DNA of 5,672 nucleotides from CAYIFC01 sp964362645 (GCA_964362645.1 CAYIFC010000041.1:1-5672), one strand, 5' to 3'. Shown: positions 1 to 5,082, counted from the stretch's first letter. Program-made: numbers and translations. Notes: generated by a model not told the origin, from the sequence alone.

Positions 1-2
1 CA

Positions 3-56
3 CAAGGTTTCCTGAAAGCCGCGGCCGCGGTCAAGGCGGACCTAGTGCTGGCCTAG
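3..56 (+). CDS. Possible C-terminal end of an upstream gene (partial)
   Basis: Reading frame 3 is open from the window edge to a TAG at 54-56 and ends in a helical, alanine-rich tail (QGFLKAAAAVKADLVLA). The composition looks like a genuine protein C-terminus, but 17 codons are too few to identify a family. Frame 2 is also open through here (to about 169), as GC-rich DNA often is, so this is only a plausible call. A perfect 12-bp palindrome, CCGCGGCCGCGG (19-30), lies inside it and may simply reflect Ala/Ala codons. If the call is right, the next gene begins 109 bp downstream on the same strand. Confidence 0.3.
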   Translation, partial: QGFLKAAAAVKADLVLA

Positions 57-72
57 CGTCAGTCCAGCGTTT

Positions 73-139
73 CCCCGTCAGCACTCTGAGCGTCACCATG
101 TATCGCAACGGTGGCGATCTCAGAGACGGGCGGAGAACC
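73..139 (+). promoter_or_regulatory. Structured 5' leader hairpin upstream of the 253-aa gene
   Basis: The arm at 84-97 (CTCTGAG then CGTCACC) pairs with 110-125 (GGTGGCG, a two-base AT bulge, CTCAGAG). This gives 14 base pairs, one of them G-U, around a 12-nt loop. A further 5 bp (CCCGT 74-78 with ACGGG 126-130) extends the stem across a five-base bulge on the 5' side. The structure ends about 20 nt before the ribosome binding site of the gene at 166, so it would lie in that mRNA's leader if transcription starts upstream. I see no convincing promoter. It could be a cis-regulatory RNA, an mRNA-stability element or an upstream gene's attenuated terminator; there is no T-run after it, which argues against a terminator. 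Confidence 0.45.
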
Positions 140-150
140 ATAGCAACAGA

Positions 151-160
151 AAGGAAAGGA
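151..160 (+). promoter_or_regulatory. Shine-Dalgarno site of the 253-aa gene
   Basis: AAGGAAAGGA ends five bases before the ATG at 166. This fixes that start and rules out the overlapping ORF in another frame that starts at 182. Such a strong site contrasts with most other genes in the window, which have none. Confidence 0.7.
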
Positions 161-165
161 CCATC

Positions 166-927
166 ATGACGCAAGTCGCCGATGACGTTCTTGGGAAGTT
201 TGCCAGACAACAGCATGATTTATTTGAGCGAGTTCGGAAAGGATCACTCGATCCCCGTGAGGTTTATCGTGTGTGTCAGCCCCTTCTCACCGAACCGCAA
301 AAGCGGAAGACCAAAAAGAATACCGGTAACCCCAATGATTACCCCGACCTCACCAACACTATGATTTTTCTCTGGTGCGAGTTTTGGGAAGATATGCTCA
401 AACTCAAGTTGAGCGACCTACCCCACCCAACTTATCGAGCCGGCTTCGACTGGCCACTCATTGTGCCGACCCAGGTCAGTAATGAGCAAAGTTTAGGGTT
501 GGTGCGCCGTTTTTTCAAGGGTAGTTGTTATTGGCCAGATCTCGATGTTCTTGAGATTGAGGAACCCTATCTGGCGGCAGTTGATTCGGCATTGCTGGTG
601 TTGATAAGGTCTAGCGCTGAGACCGATATGCGCTTGTCTTACGACGATGCCATGATGCGGCAAATCCCGTTCATTAGTATCCGTCAATACAACTGCCTTT
701 TTGCTTTTTGGGGTTGGGTTCACAAAAAGCGCAAGCCGTTGGCTAAGAATTTAAAGCTCCCACCTTATCTTGACCTTGTGGGCTCTACTAGAACCTCCAC
801 TCTTCTAGATTCTGATGGTTCTGTCGCGTGCGGTGGCTGGTGTCCTAACGAACGCAAGTTTAGCATCGGCTCCTCCAGCCGCGTCGATGATTCTTGGTTT
901 TGTGGTATCCGTGAGGTAGTGGTGTAA
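166..927 (+). CDS. Protein of unknown function (253 aa)
   Basis: I cannot assign a function. The N-terminus (residues about 5-42) is charged and helical, with a LGKFARQQHDLFERVRKG segment, followed by a basic linker (KRKTKKNTGN, 46-55). The middle carries FDWPLIVP (94-101) and CYWPDLD (121-127); the C-terminal third has a cysteine- and tryptophan-containing stretch, GSVACGGWCPNERKFSIG, ending in a GIREVVV tail. The order of these blocks reminds me of hypothetical proteins recalled from Parcubacteria genomes, whose C-termini loosely resemble C-type-lectin/FGE-like domains; that is unverified memory. No signal peptide, membrane segment or catalytic motif is evident. The ATG is chosen for its Shine-Dalgarno site. 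A structured leader precedes the gene and an intrinsic terminator follows the stop by about 15 bases, so it appears to be a single-gene unit, convergent with the toxin operon. Confidence 0.8.
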   Translation: MTQVADDVLGKFARQQHDLFERVRKGSLDPREVYRVCQPLLTEPQKRKTKKNTGNPNDYPDLTNTMIFLWCEFWEDMLKLKLSDLPHPTYRAGFDWPLIVPTQVSNEQSLGLVRRFFKGSCYWPDLDVLEIEEPYLAAVDSALLVLIRSSAETDMRLSYDDAMMRQIPFISIRQYNCLFAFWGWVHKKRKPLAKNLKLPPYLDLVGSTRTSTLLDSDGSVACGGWCPNERKFSIGSSSRVDDSWFCGIREVVV

Positions 928-941
928 TTGATTTAGAGTTT

Positions 942-973
942 GGGCCCGGGTGTTTGTACACTCGGGCTCTTTT
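942..973 (+). terminator. Intrinsic terminator of the 253-aa gene
   Basis: GCCCGGGTGT (944-953) pairs with ACACTCGGGC (958-967) around a TTGT loop, with two further pairs at the base (942-943 with 968-969) and a TCTTTT tail. The single G-U pair (949-962) would be a C-A mismatch on the minus strand, and the minus side has no T-run, so it works for the plus strand. It separates this gene from the convergent parE, whose stop lies at 978. Confidence 0.88.
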
Positions 974-977
974 ATGT

Positions 978-1265
978 CTAAAACATCGAGGGTAGATCGC
1001 GAGAGCCATTTAAAATACGAACCACATTAATTCCGTTTCTTATCGATTGATAAAAGAGAATGTAGTTACCGACTGGTAAACTACGCAGGCTGGGTGCTAA
1101 TTCTGGTCTTTGTCGGCCAATCCCCGGGTATTCCGCTAATTTTTGGCACCTTTCGAGAAGGTGGGAAATAAAGTGGTCGGCTTCGTCGATATTATCCTGG
1201 GCGATATAAAACCAAATATCACCGAGATCAATCTCGGCTTGGGGTGAGAGGAAGGCCTGCTTCAT
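978..1265 (-). CDS. parE: ParE-family toxin of a type II toxin-antitoxin system
   Basis: The 95-residue protein matches the RelE/ParE fold family along its whole length. It has an N-terminal LSPQAEIDLGDIWFYIAQDN helix-forming block (6-25), then a helical hairpin ending in LAEYPGIGRQRPEL (43-56), the LRSLPVGNYILFY strand block (60-72) and a C-terminal VVRILNGSRDLPSMF. Characterised ParE proteins poison DNA gyrase rather than cutting RNA; whether this one does is inferred from family. Length is normal and nothing is disrupted. It starts 12 bases after the antitoxin stop on the same strand, in the usual antitoxin-first order. No Shine-Dalgarno sequence precedes its ATG (ACTACCGTT), so translation may be coupled to the antitoxin. 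It is convergent with the gene at 166-927. Confidence 0.92.
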   Translation of the reverse strand: MKQAFLSPQAEIDLGDIWFYIAQDNIDEADHFISHLLERCQKLAEYPGIGRQRPELAPSLRSLPVGNYILFYQSIRNGINVVRILNGSRDLPSMF

Positions 1266-1277
1266 AACGGTAGTTAT

Positions 1278-1451
1278 TTATTTTTTTAAATTCAAGCGCT
1301 TGCGGCCAGAAACTTTTATTTTTTCTACCAACTCTTTATCAAAAGCTGCTTTTTGACCACGATCCAATTGGTCTAAACCAACTTTAATATCTCGGCGCAA
1401 GGTCTCTATTTGGGTTTTGGGAGAAGTATTTGTATTGATGATACCTTTCAT
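1278..1451 (-). CDS. parD: Short ParD-like antitoxin (57 aa), apparently lacking the DNA-binding domain
   Basis: Hand translation gives 57 residues starting MKGIINTNTSPKTQIE and ending SGRKRLNLKK, with a TAA at 1278-1280. Residues about 17-55 (ETLRRDIKVGLDQLDRGQ, then FDKELVEKIKVSGRKRL) read like the C-terminal toxin-binding part of ParD antitoxins. Full-length ParD is usually about 80 residues, with an N-terminal ribbon-helix-helix domain; here only about 16 residues precede the toxin-binding segment. An in-frame TAA lies three codons upstream of the ATG, so it cannot simply be extended. It therefore appears to neutralise the ParE encoded just downstream without the usual operator-binding domain. 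The likely promoter (1458-1485) puts the transcript start on the ATG itself. The ParD assignment rests on motif and position; other antitoxin families are possible. Confidence 0.8.
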   Translation of the reverse strand: MKGIINTNTSPKTQIETLRRDIKVGLDQLDRGQKAAFDKELVEKIKVSGRKRLNLKK

Positions 1452-1457
1452 ACACCC

Positions 1458-1485
1458 ATCTTATTCTTGGAACATAAATTGTCAA
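1458..1485 (-). promoter_or_regulatory. Sigma-70-like promoter of parDE, predicted leaderless
   Basis: On the minus strand, TTGACA (1485-1480, perfect -35) is followed by a 16-bp spacer and TAAGAT (1463-1458, 4/6 match to TATAAT). Six bases then lead to the ATG at 1451, so a normal start site falls on the A of ATG and the mRNA would have no 5' leader. No Shine-Dalgarno sequence exists. The promoter sits in the 60-bp gap after ruvB. Confidence 0.65.
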
Positions 1486-1511
1486 TGAGCTTTAATCAGG
1501 CTTAATCGAAC

Positions 1512-2522
1512 CTAAAACATTTTGTCTTGGCGGTCCTTAGGGAGATCGAAGCCGAGGTGGTTGTAGGCGCGGAGGGTGGCGAGGCGGCCGCGCGGCGTGC
1601 GCTCAATAAAGCCGAGCTGGAGGAGATAAGGCTCATGCACTTCTTCAATCGTGGCTTCTTCCTCCGCCGCCGCCGCCGCGAGTGTGCCAAGACCCACCGG
1701 TCCGCCGGCAAATTTCTCGATCAATATTTCTAGCACCCGCCGATCAGCGGCCGAGAGTCCGGCTTCGTCTACGCCGAGTAAGGCCAAGGTATCTTTAACG
1801 CTTTGCTGGTTCAGGGGTTTGTTATTAACTTGAGCAAAATCGCGACAGCGCTTGAGGAAGTGGTTGGCAATGCGAGGAGTAAAGCGGCTGCGTTCAGCAA
1901 TCTCTTTCAGCGCGCCCGGCTCGACTTCAACTTCTAAAATCTTGGCCGAGCGTTTTAGTATCTCTTCAATCTCTTCAGCGCTATAAAACTCGAGACGAAA
2001 CGTTCCACCCGAGAAGCGCGAACGCAGAGGAGCCGACAATAAAGCGATGCGCGTGGTGGCGGCAATGAGGGTAAACGGTGGTAGATCGAGCTGGATCACC
2101 CTTGCCCCCGGACCCTTACCAATGATAATGTTCAACGTTCCGGATTCCATCGCCGGGTAGAGGACTTCCTCGATCATTTTGTTAAGCCGATGGACCTCAT
2201 CGATAAAGAGGATGTCGCCGGCCGCGAGGTTGGTAAGAATGGAGGCGAGATCACCAACCTTCTCCACCACTGGTCCGGACGTCACCTTAATCTGCGCCCC
2301 CGTTTCATGGGCGATTAGGTGGGCAAGAGTGGTTTTGCCTAAGCCCGGCGGCCCGTAAAAGAGGAGGTGTTCTGGCGGTTGGCCGCGGTGTTTAGCCGCC
2401 GAAAGCAGGATCCGCAGGTTTTCTTTGATAGTTTTTTGGCCAATATACTCCTCCCACGCCGCTGGTCGCAGGGCGCTATCTAAAAGGTTGGTAGGAGGGA
2501 TGTTTGGTTTAGGGCTTGACAT
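1512..2522 (-). CDS. ruvB: Holliday junction branch migration ATPase RuvB
   Basis: A full-length 336-residue RuvB, the hexameric AAA+ motor that drives branch migration of Holliday junctions with RuvA and RuvC in recombinational repair. Visible landmarks: EYIGQ (25-29), Walker A GPPGLGKT (57-64), the VTSGPVVEKVGDLASILTNL block (80-99), Walker B LFIDEVHRL (105-113), sensor 1 AATTR (154-158), an arginine-finger region PLRSRF (165-170, probably Arg169), sensor 2 FTPRIAN (214-220, Arg217), and the C-terminal winged helix with GGPVGL and RTPRGR (308-313). The segment after the arginine finger reads SGGTF where many RuvBs have GIV plus one residue, a small local difference. ruvA and ruvC are not in the window. 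No Shine-Dalgarno sequence precedes the ATG; the start fits the family's N-terminus. Its first codon overlaps the -35 box of a plus-strand RNA promoter. No terminator follows, so some transcripts may run into parDE. Confidence 0.97.
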   Translation of the reverse strand: MSSPKPNIPPTNLLDSALRPAAWEEYIGQKTIKENLRILLSAAKHRGQPPEHLLFYGPPGLGKTTLAHLIAHETGAQIKVTSGPVVEKVGDLASILTNLAAGDILFIDEVHRLNKMIEEVLYPAMESGTLNIIIGKGPGARVIQLDLPPFTLIAATTRIALLSAPLRSRFSGGTFRLEFYSAEEIEEILKRSAKILEVEVEPGALKEIAERSRFTPRIANHFLKRCRDFAQVNNKPLNQQSVKDTLALLGVDEAGLSAADRRVLEILIEKFAGGPVGLGTLAAAAAEEEATIEEVHEPYLLQLGFIERTPRGRLATLRAYNHLGFDLPKDRQDKMF

Positions 2523-2544
2523 ACAAAACGTTTTATGCTAGCAT
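2516..2544 (+). promoter_or_regulatory. Sigma-70-like promoter of the structured RNA
   Basis: TTGACA (2516-2521, perfect -35), a 17-bp spacer and TAGCAT (2539-2544, 4/6 of TATAAT) point rightward and predict a start near 2551. The -35 overlaps the ruvB ATG (complement of 2520-2522). No protein gene lies downstream on this strand before 4658, which supports a stand-alone RNA as its product. Confidence 0.65.
2525..2544. repeat. Two abutting 10-bp palindromes in the ruvB/RNA divergent region
   Basis: AAAACGTTTT (2525-2534) and ATGCTAGCAT (2535-2544) are each perfectly self-complementary and directly adjacent. Because the second is palindromic, the same TAGCAT -10-like hexamer occurs on both strands. 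On the minus strand (2540-2535) it would start a ruvB transcript about six bases before the ATG, although its -35 is poor. The pair could be an operator, or a by-product of two overlapping -10 elements. Confidence 0.4.
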
Positions 2545-2550
2545 CTACAT

Positions 2551-2752
2551 GGATGACTAAATAGTGGGTAATACCCCTTATTGAGGCCACAAACCTCCAA
2601 GCAACTAGGCCCCCCGGCTTAACGGACTTTTATTCAAGGACGACTTGGTTTTCAACTTCGGTTGATTGCGGGGTCTATCCTTAAACATCTGTCTAACTTT
2701 GGTGATTTATCATCAAAGGGTTGCTTAGAGGTTTATGGCCTCAATTTTTTGT
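2551..2752 (+). ncRNA. Free-standing structured RNA of about 200 nt, family unassigned
   Basis: No ORF of note occupies the ruvB-pilB gap; it folds instead. The arm at 2581-2605 pairs with 2720-2744 over 25 positions, with only two C-A mismatches (2590/2735, 2598/2727). Inside are an 8-bp stem (2606-2613 with 2670-2677, one G-U), enclosing TCAAG(GACGA)CTTGG (2634-2648) and TCAAC(UUCG)GTTGA (2652-2665), and a separate 9-bp hairpin (2697-2705 with 2710-2718, loop TTTA). A T6 run follows immediately at 2745-2750. Promoter, T-run, three G-U pairs and the stable UUCG loop favour the plus strand; the two C-A mismatches, which would be G-U on the other strand, are mild counter-evidence. Size and paired ends recall 6S RNA, but I see no open central bubble on the 5' side, and the motifs of RNase P, tmRNA and SRP RNA are absent. 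The exact ends are estimates. Confidence 0.65.
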
Positions 2753-2755
2753 TTT
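2720..2755 (+). terminator. Terminator formed by the 3' arm of the structured RNA and its T-run
   Basis: The 3' arm of the long stem ends at 2744 in GGCCTCAA and is followed by TTTTTTGTTTT. The lower stem alone (2581-2588 with 2737-2744) is eight perfect pairs directly against the T-run. The same structure therefore seems to close the RNA and stop transcription. It points away from ruvB, and nothing similar is seen on the minus side. Confidence 0.6.
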
Positions 2756-2775
2756 AAAGAGCGTTCGGGTCTCAA

Positions 2776-2792
2776 AGAACGTTTGACGTTCT
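2776..2792 (-). terminator. Weak terminator-like hairpin at the pilB stop codon
   Basis: AGAACGT (2776-2782) and ACGTTCT (2786-2792) form a perfect 7-bp inverted repeat with a 3-nt loop. It overlaps the pilB TAG stop (2793-2791) and is followed on the minus strand only by TTTG. The stem is AT-rich and the T-run short, so termination would be inefficient; any read-through would make RNA antisense to the structured RNA. Confidence 0.3.
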
Positions 2793-4527
2793 AAATGATC
2801 TCTTCGCTCAAATCCACCACGCGACCTAATTCCACGAGCGAAGTGGAGCCGGCCAACACTTTCAATACTCCATCTTGTCGCATCTCGAGCAGACCCTGCC
2901 CTTTAGCCGCCACCCTAATTTCGCGCTCGTTCGGATTCTCGCTCAAGGTCTTGCTGATAAGTTGGTCAACAATGATGGCCTCAAAGACTCCCTCCCGCCC
3001 ACGGTAGCCGGTAGTGTGGCAGGCCGAGCAGCCACCCTCTTTTGCCCGATAAACCACTGTAATCTCTGGCACAGGCCGGCTTGCTACGCCGGAGCTTTCG
3101 CGAGGCGAGCGCGCCACAATGCTGGCCCGCACCTCTTCTAATAATTTCTTTTCCGCTCCTTCAGGAGCGTATTTTTCTTTACAAACTTCGCAGAGCTTAC
3201 GCACCAAGCGTTGAGCGATCGCCAAGTTGAGTGCGGCGTCAATCACTTTTGCATTAACCCCCAGATCAATTAAGCGGGGGATCGTACCGGCGGCGTTATT
3301 GGTGTGGAGGGTAGAGAAAACGAGGTGGCCAGTAAGCGAAGCGTTAACGGCGATCTTGGCCGTTTCTTCGTCGCGGATCTCGCCCACCATGATCACATCT
3401 GGATCCTGGCGCAGAGCACTGCGCAAACCGGTGAGGAAAGTATAATCCTTACTTTTGTCGACTTGAGTCTGGTTAATACCGTTTAGATGGTATTCTATCG
3501 GATCTTCAATCGTAATAATTTTGCTCTCGGGCGAATTAATGGTGCGCAAGAAGGCGTAGAGACTCGTCGTCTTACCCGAGCCTGTTGGGCCGGTGAGTAG
3601 GATCAAGCCGTTCGGCTTCTTGATTTCTTTCTCTACCACACTAAAGAGCGAGGGCTCAATCCCCAGATCCGAAAAGTTAACTAAGATAGATTTAGGATTA
3701 AGGACGCGGAGCACGATTGATTCGCCGTAGGCGCCCGGGAGCACGGATGTGCGGATCTCGATATTGCTTTCGCCCAAGGTAATACTAAAGCGGCCATCTT
3801 GCGCCGTGTGTTTGATATTTAATTTTAATCCCGAAACTAATTTAATCCGCGAAAGTAGTTGAGTGTAGAGTTTATTGTCGAAAAAAGTGATGTCGTTGAG
3901 CACACCATCAAGTCGAAAGCGTAAGCGCACACTTTCCTCCTCTGGCTCAAGGTGGATGTCGGAAGCACTGGTGGCAATGGCGCCGGCCAGCAAGATTTCT
4001 AGCACACTTGAGACGTCACTTGCCCGACCGTTAGGTTTAGGGCTCTTTGATCCGCCCTCCTCCTTTATTTTTTCTCTTAGGGCTTCTAGGCTCTGGATTT
4101 TATCCATCCAAGTGGCGACGTCACCCGAAGCGATGTCGATTGTGCCGGCAGAGGTGGCAGCCGAGTGAGAGATCTCGCCGTAGCGACCCCAGGCGCGCTC
4201 GAGCGAGGCTTCAGAACCTAAGTAGAGTTGCGGTGTGTAGCCCTTATTAGTCATTTCCGCTATTACGTGTTGAGTTTCCTGTTTGTTAGGCGAGGAGACG
4301 ACCATAAAGAGGTTCTTGCCGGTGATTTTAAAGGCCGCGATATTGGCGGTGCGCGCGGCTGGCTCCTCGATGAGACGTAGGGCGTCGGTGTTTATCGAGA
4401 ACTTCGAGAGATCGATGTAGGGGAGGTTGTACTTGGTGGAGAGAATTTGAGCCAAATCTTCCGCTTCCTTGCTGTGCAATTCAGCGAGTCGCTTATCTTG
4501 CTTTTCTTCTTGGAAGTTGAGGGTCAT
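2791..4527 (-). CDS. pilB: Type IV pilus extension ATPase, GspE/PilB family
   Basis: This 578-residue protein is the cytoplasmic motor ATPase that powers pilus (or type II secretion pseudopilus) assembly. In order: an N-terminal MshEN/T2SSE-N-type domain (about 20-120, with LAQILSTKYNLPYIDLS at 26-42), a charged linker (about 140-170), the N2 domain with ASDIHLEP (188-195) and RFRLDG, Walker A GPTGSGKT (313-320), the Asp box ITIEDPIEYH (338-347), Walker B (DPDVIMVGEIRD, 375-386), and the His box TGHLVFSTLHTNNA (399-412). A tetracysteine zinc site follows (C446, C449, C500, C503), its two pairs separated by a low-complexity stretch (SPRESSGVASRPVPE). Length and motifs are typical of a complete, active family member. 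PilB is favoured over GspE because CPR bacteria commonly carry type IV pili; that is inference. No pilT, pilC or pilin gene is in the window. The ATG has no Shine-Dalgarno site. It is divergent from the MazF-like gene. Confidence 0.95.
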   Translation of the reverse strand: MTLNFQEEKQDKRLAELHSKEAEDLAQILSTKYNLPYIDLSKFSINTDALRLIEEPAARTANIAAFKITGKNLFMVVSSPNKQETQHVIAEMTNKGYTPQLYLGSEASLERAWGRYGEISHSAATSAGTIDIASGDVATWMDKIQSLEALREKIKEEGGSKSPKPNGRASDVSSVLEILLAGAIATSASDIHLEPEEESVRLRFRLDGVLNDITFFDNKLYTQLLSRIKLVSGLKLNIKHTAQDGRFSITLGESNIEIRTSVLPGAYGESIVLRVLNPKSILVNFSDLGIEPSLFSVVEKEIKKPNGLILLTGPTGSGKTTSLYAFLRTINSPESKIITIEDPIEYHLNGINQTQVDKSKDYTFLTGLRSALRQDPDVIMVGEIRDEETAKIAVNASLTGHLVFSTLHTNNAAGTIPRLIDLGVNAKVIDAALNLAIAQRLVRKLCEVCKEKYAPEGAEKKLLEEVRASIVARSPRESSGVASRPVPEITVVYRAKEGGCSACHTTGYRGREGVFEAIIVDQLISKTLSENPNEREIRVAAKGQGLLEMRQDGVLKVLAGSTSLVELGRVVDLSEEII

Positions 4528-4537
4528 TTAGTTAAAC

Positions 4538-4543
4538 ATTGTA
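4538..4543 (-). promoter_or_regulatory. Possible -10 element of pilB
   Basis: TACAAT (minus strand, 5/6 of TATAAT) ends ten bases before the pilB ATG, which would leave a leader of only about four nucleotides. No good -35 hexamer lies 16-18 bp upstream, so this is tentative. The absence of any Shine-Dalgarno sequence before the ATG agrees with a near-leaderless message. Confidence 0.35.
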
Positions 4544-4576
4544 CTCTATCTCCCCATTCCTAGCACACGATTTAAA

Positions 4577-4592
4577 AAATAAATATTTATTT
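4577..4592. repeat. 16-bp perfect AT palindrome between divergent pilB and mazF-like genes
   Basis: AAATAAATATTTATTT is perfectly self-complementary and sits in the 130-bp divergent intergenic region, 32 bp upstream of the -35 of the rightward promoter. Symmetric AT-rich sites can be operators or bendable upstream promoter DNA. In a stretch this AT-rich it may also be chance. Confidence 0.3.
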
Positions 4593-4623
4593 AGTGGATA
4601 ACTTTGTTTTGTGTAGGAAAAAC

Positions 4624-4651
4624 TTGATCTTGATTAAAAAGTTGGTAGGAT
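4624..4651 (+). promoter_or_regulatory. Promoter of the MazF-like gene, predicted leaderless
   Basis: TTGATC (4624-4629, 4/6), a 16-bp spacer and TAGGAT (4646-4651, 4/6) are followed by six bases and then the ATG at 4658. This places +1 on the A of the start codon. Spacer length and -10-to-ATG distance are the same as at parD (TAAGAT, six bases, ATG). There is no ribosome binding site. Confidence 0.5.
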
Positions 4652-4657
4652 GGTCGG

Positions 4658-5053
4658 ATGCAAAAGGATTTTTGGAGTTGGCACGGCCATAAGGAGAAGG
4701 TTGACAGTAAAGAAAAACGAGTCTTCTTCCACGAACGGGAGATTTGGTTCTGTCACTTAGGAACTAATATTGGTTTTGAGCAGGACGGAAAGGGGCAAAA
4801 TTTTGCCCGCCCAGTAATAATTTTTCGTAAGTTTAATAAAGAAGTTTTTTGGGGTGTACCCCTAACAACGAGAGACAAGGGTGGAAAGTTTTATTTACCG
4901 ATCGATCTAGGCGATGGTATGACCCGAATGGCGATACTGTCGCAATTAAAACTTTTGGATGCTAAGCGTTTATATCAAAAGATTGGATTTATTGATGTTC
5001 CAACTTTCCAATCTTTAGAAGACAGGATCGTTGCTTTGTGTAAGGGTAAATAA
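4658..5053 (+). CDS. PemK/MazF-family toxin (putative endoribonuclease), no adjacent antitoxin
   Basis: The 131-residue product belongs to the PemK/MazF family of type II toxins, sequence-specific mRNA interferases with an SH3-like barrel. After a charged N-terminal extension of about 25 residues come FFHEREIWFCHLGTNIGFEQ (23-42), the conserved ARPVIIF (50-56, the Arg expected near the active site), VPLTT (67-71), AILSQLKLLDAKRL (92-105) and KIGFID. All blocks expected of an active enzyme are visible. The extension with FFHEREIW is a form I recall from CPR genomes (not verified). No antitoxin gene is next to it: upstream is divergent pilB, and downstream no plus-strand gene is seen to the window end. 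It is thus either solitary, paired in trans, or a housekeeping-type relative. The start is set by the family alignment and by the promoter placing +1 at the ATG. Confidence 0.9.
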   Translation: MQKDFWSWHGHKEKVDSKEKRVFFHEREIWFCHLGTNIGFEQDGKGQNFARPVIIFRKFNKEVFWGVPLTTRDKGGKFYLPIDLGDGMTRMAILSQLKLLDAKRLYQKIGFIDVPTFQSLEDRIVALCKGK

Positions 5054-5082
5054 AAATTCAGGGGTGGCATTTCTGCCACCCC
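5052..5082 (-). terminator. Minus-strand terminator hairpin beside the mazF-like stop codon
   Basis: GGGGTGGCA (5061-5069) and TGCCACCCC (5074-5082) form a perfect 9-bp stem with a 4-nt loop. On the minus strand it is followed by TGAATTTTTATTT, a usable T-run; on the plus strand GAGGCCGAAGCCG follows, which is not. It would therefore stop leftward transcripts escaping the terminator at 5133-5165 before they run antisense into the MazF-like gene. It may also act as a 3'-stabilising hairpin for that gene, whose stop is at 5051-5053. Confidence 0.6.

Noticed and set aside
31..216. 61-aa minus-strand ORF
   Set aside because: It is antisense to the structured leader and the start of the 253-aa gene, lies in GC-rich DNA where frames stay open, and has no ribosome binding site or recognisable domain.
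1502..1833. Several 60-69 aa ORFs on both strands, rich in Arg or Ala
   Set aside because: They are out-of-frame shadows of the ruvB C-terminus, produced by its GCC/GCG-rich alanine run.
2581..2744. Miniature inverted-repeat transposable element (25-bp inverted ends)
   Set aside because: Flanks (CCTTA on the left, TTTTTT on the right) show no target-site duplication, and the promoter, T-run and ordered internal hairpins fit an RNA gene better. A multi-copy search would settle it.
2551..2752. RNase P RNA, tmRNA or SRP RNA
   Set aside because: The region is too short for RNase P or tmRNA and lacks their conserved cores, and the SRP tip motif with its GGAA-type loop and AGCAG is absent.
2795..4250. 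Many 60-97 aa plus-strand ORFs
   Set aside because: All lie antisense within pilB, whose motifs are continuous; none has a ribosome binding site or a coherent protein pattern.
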